Of a stretch of 5,664 bases of DNA, positions 5,225 through 5,664 are shown in pieces. Origin of the DNA: Chloroflexota bacterium. GTDB taxonomy: Bacteria; Chloroflexota; Anaerolineae; B4-G1; SLSP01. Under the pieces are notes generated by a model. The model was given only the letters and a program-made list of their open reading frames with translations, did no database searches and had not been told where the DNA came from. The DNA is taken from contig JAAAOZ010000014.1 of the NCBI GenBank assembly GCA_009908585.1, positions 1 to 5,664 of the forward strand, written 5' to 3'. The first letter of the stretch is position 1. Each line of letters starts with the position of its first letter. Both the position numbers and the translations under genes were made by a program.

Positions 5225-5258
5225 AGCGCCCCGCCGAAAGGGCGGGGCGCTTTTTTTT
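5225..5258 (+). terminator. Strong intrinsic terminator
   Basis: A perfect 10-bp stem, GCGCCCCGCC/GGCGGGGCGC (5226-5235 with 5241-5250), has a GAAAG loop, a closing A-T pair (5225/5251) and eight T (5251-5258). It ends plus-strand transcription coming from the FtsK-like operon and separates it from the GIY-YIG gene. It lies about 180 bases past the last reading frame, consistent with part of the operon having been lost. Confidence 0.93.
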
Positions 5259-5272
5259 CTGCCGATCACGAT

Positions 5273-5278
5273 TATACT
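5273..5278 (+). promoter_or_regulatory. Possible -10 box of the GIY-YIG gene
   Basis: TATACT matches five of six -10 positions and lies between the terminator and the start codon at 5323. No good -35 is present at 16-18 bases upstream, where the terminator T-run lies. GCCGA (5261-5265) and TCGGC (5282-5286) flank it as an inverted repeat. Confidence 0.35.
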
Positions 5279-5322
5279 TAGTCGGCGGATGCACTACTCA
5301 TTTCCAAAGCAGGCGGGGAGCT

Positions 5323-5664
5323 ATGTGGTATCTCTATGTTTTACGCTGCAAGGATGATTCCCTCTACACCGGGATCACGACGGATTTGGCCCGGCGGTTG
5401 AAGGAACATCGCGCGGGCCGGGGGTCAAACTACACGCGCGCACACTTGCCGGTGTCGCTGATCGCGGCGTGGAAATTTCCAGATCGCTCGTCGGCGACGC
5501 GGGCGGAGTACAAATTCAAATCGCTGCAACACTTCGCCAAGGCAGCGTGGGCGGCGGGACGCTGGCCCTTCTTGGCGGCGCCCTTCGCCTTCGAGGCGCT
5601 AGCTGCGGCCACGGAGACCGCCGACGTGATAGATCATCACTTCTGCCCGCGCTGTGGCGCGCCG
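5323..5664 (+). CDS. GIY-YIG nuclease family protein, 3' end outside the window
   Basis: The first 114 residues are present and the frame is open at the window edge. Residues 1-85 match the small YhbQ/UPF0213-like GIY-YIG group: WYLYVLRC (2-9, Tyr of the GIY position), SLYTGIT (13-19, the YIG position as Y15-T-G17), DLARRLKEHRAG (21-32, conserved Arg) and RAEYKFKSL (60-68, with E62 the expected metal-binding Glu). Family members nick or cut DNA with one metal ion; cellular targets of this group are mostly unknown. After the domain comes an Ala-rich linker, then FCPRCGAP (107-114), the first half of a probable zinc ribbon, so the full protein is longer than the usual 80-100 residues. The ATG at 5323 has GGGGAG just before it and begins at the domain edge; in-frame ATGs at 5188 and 5191 are rejected because they would read through the terminator. 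Confidence 0.88.
   Translation, partial: MWYLYVLRCKDDSLYTGITTDLARRLKEHRAGRGSNYTRAHLPVSLIAAWKFPDRSSATRAEYKFKSLQHFAKAAWAAGRWPFLAAPFAFEALAAATETADVIDHHFCPRCGAP

Noticed and set aside
5188..5322. N-terminal extension of the GIY-YIG gene from in-frame ATGs at 5188 or 5191
   Set aside because: It would be translated through a perfect intrinsic terminator and its T-run; the domain begins right after the ATG at 5323.

Overview
The window looks like accessory DNA from a bacterium with a GC-rich genome, most plausibly Chloroflexota (Anaerolineae-like). The clues are a Thr/Pro-rich 'TPTPSPT'-type stalk behind a membrane anchor, a GAAC-N4-GTTC (Cheo-box type) SOS operator, and GTG starts with strong Shine-Dalgarno sites. 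This placement is an inference from style, because the window holds no marker gene.

Layout. Positions 1-84 hold a strong, probably bidirectional terminator. From 152 to 3039 there is a minus-strand, visibly AT-richer block. Read in its own direction it contains (i) a membrane-anchored protein with a Thr/Pro stalk and an extracytoplasmic beta-rich domain, (ii) a possible 28-codon small ORF with a strong ribosome binding site, and (iii) a 544-residue protein whose N-terminus carries a textbook HEPN ribonuclease motif (R112-N-x3-H117). A candidate promoter and a perfect 13-bp inverted repeat lie upstream of this block.

From about 3300 the composition switches sharply to very GC-rich plus-strand DNA. 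A near-consensus sigma70 promoter (TTGACA-17-TATGAT with extended -10) carries a perfect LexA-like palindrome directly after its -10. It drives a tightly overlapping operon: a soluble, minimal FtsK/SpoIIIE-type DNA motor, then a small two-helix membrane protein (ATGA overlap), then a third reading frame that begins with a good ribosome binding site and GTGA overlap but dissolves after 36 codons into a GACTTT-type degenerate repeat. A second strong terminator follows at 5225-5258. The window ends inside a GIY-YIG nuclease gene that runs off the right edge and seems to have a zinc-binding tail.

How the parts may work together (inference). The FtsK-like motor and its two-helix partner resemble a split, SOS-inducible DNA translocase such as is found in integrative or plasmid-like elements, here with its third gene lost or truncated. 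The divergent minus-strand pair, a surface or periplasm-facing membrane protein plus a cytoplasmic HEPN protein, could be a sensor/effector cargo such as a defence module. No domain other than HEPN supports that reading directly, so it remains a hypothesis.
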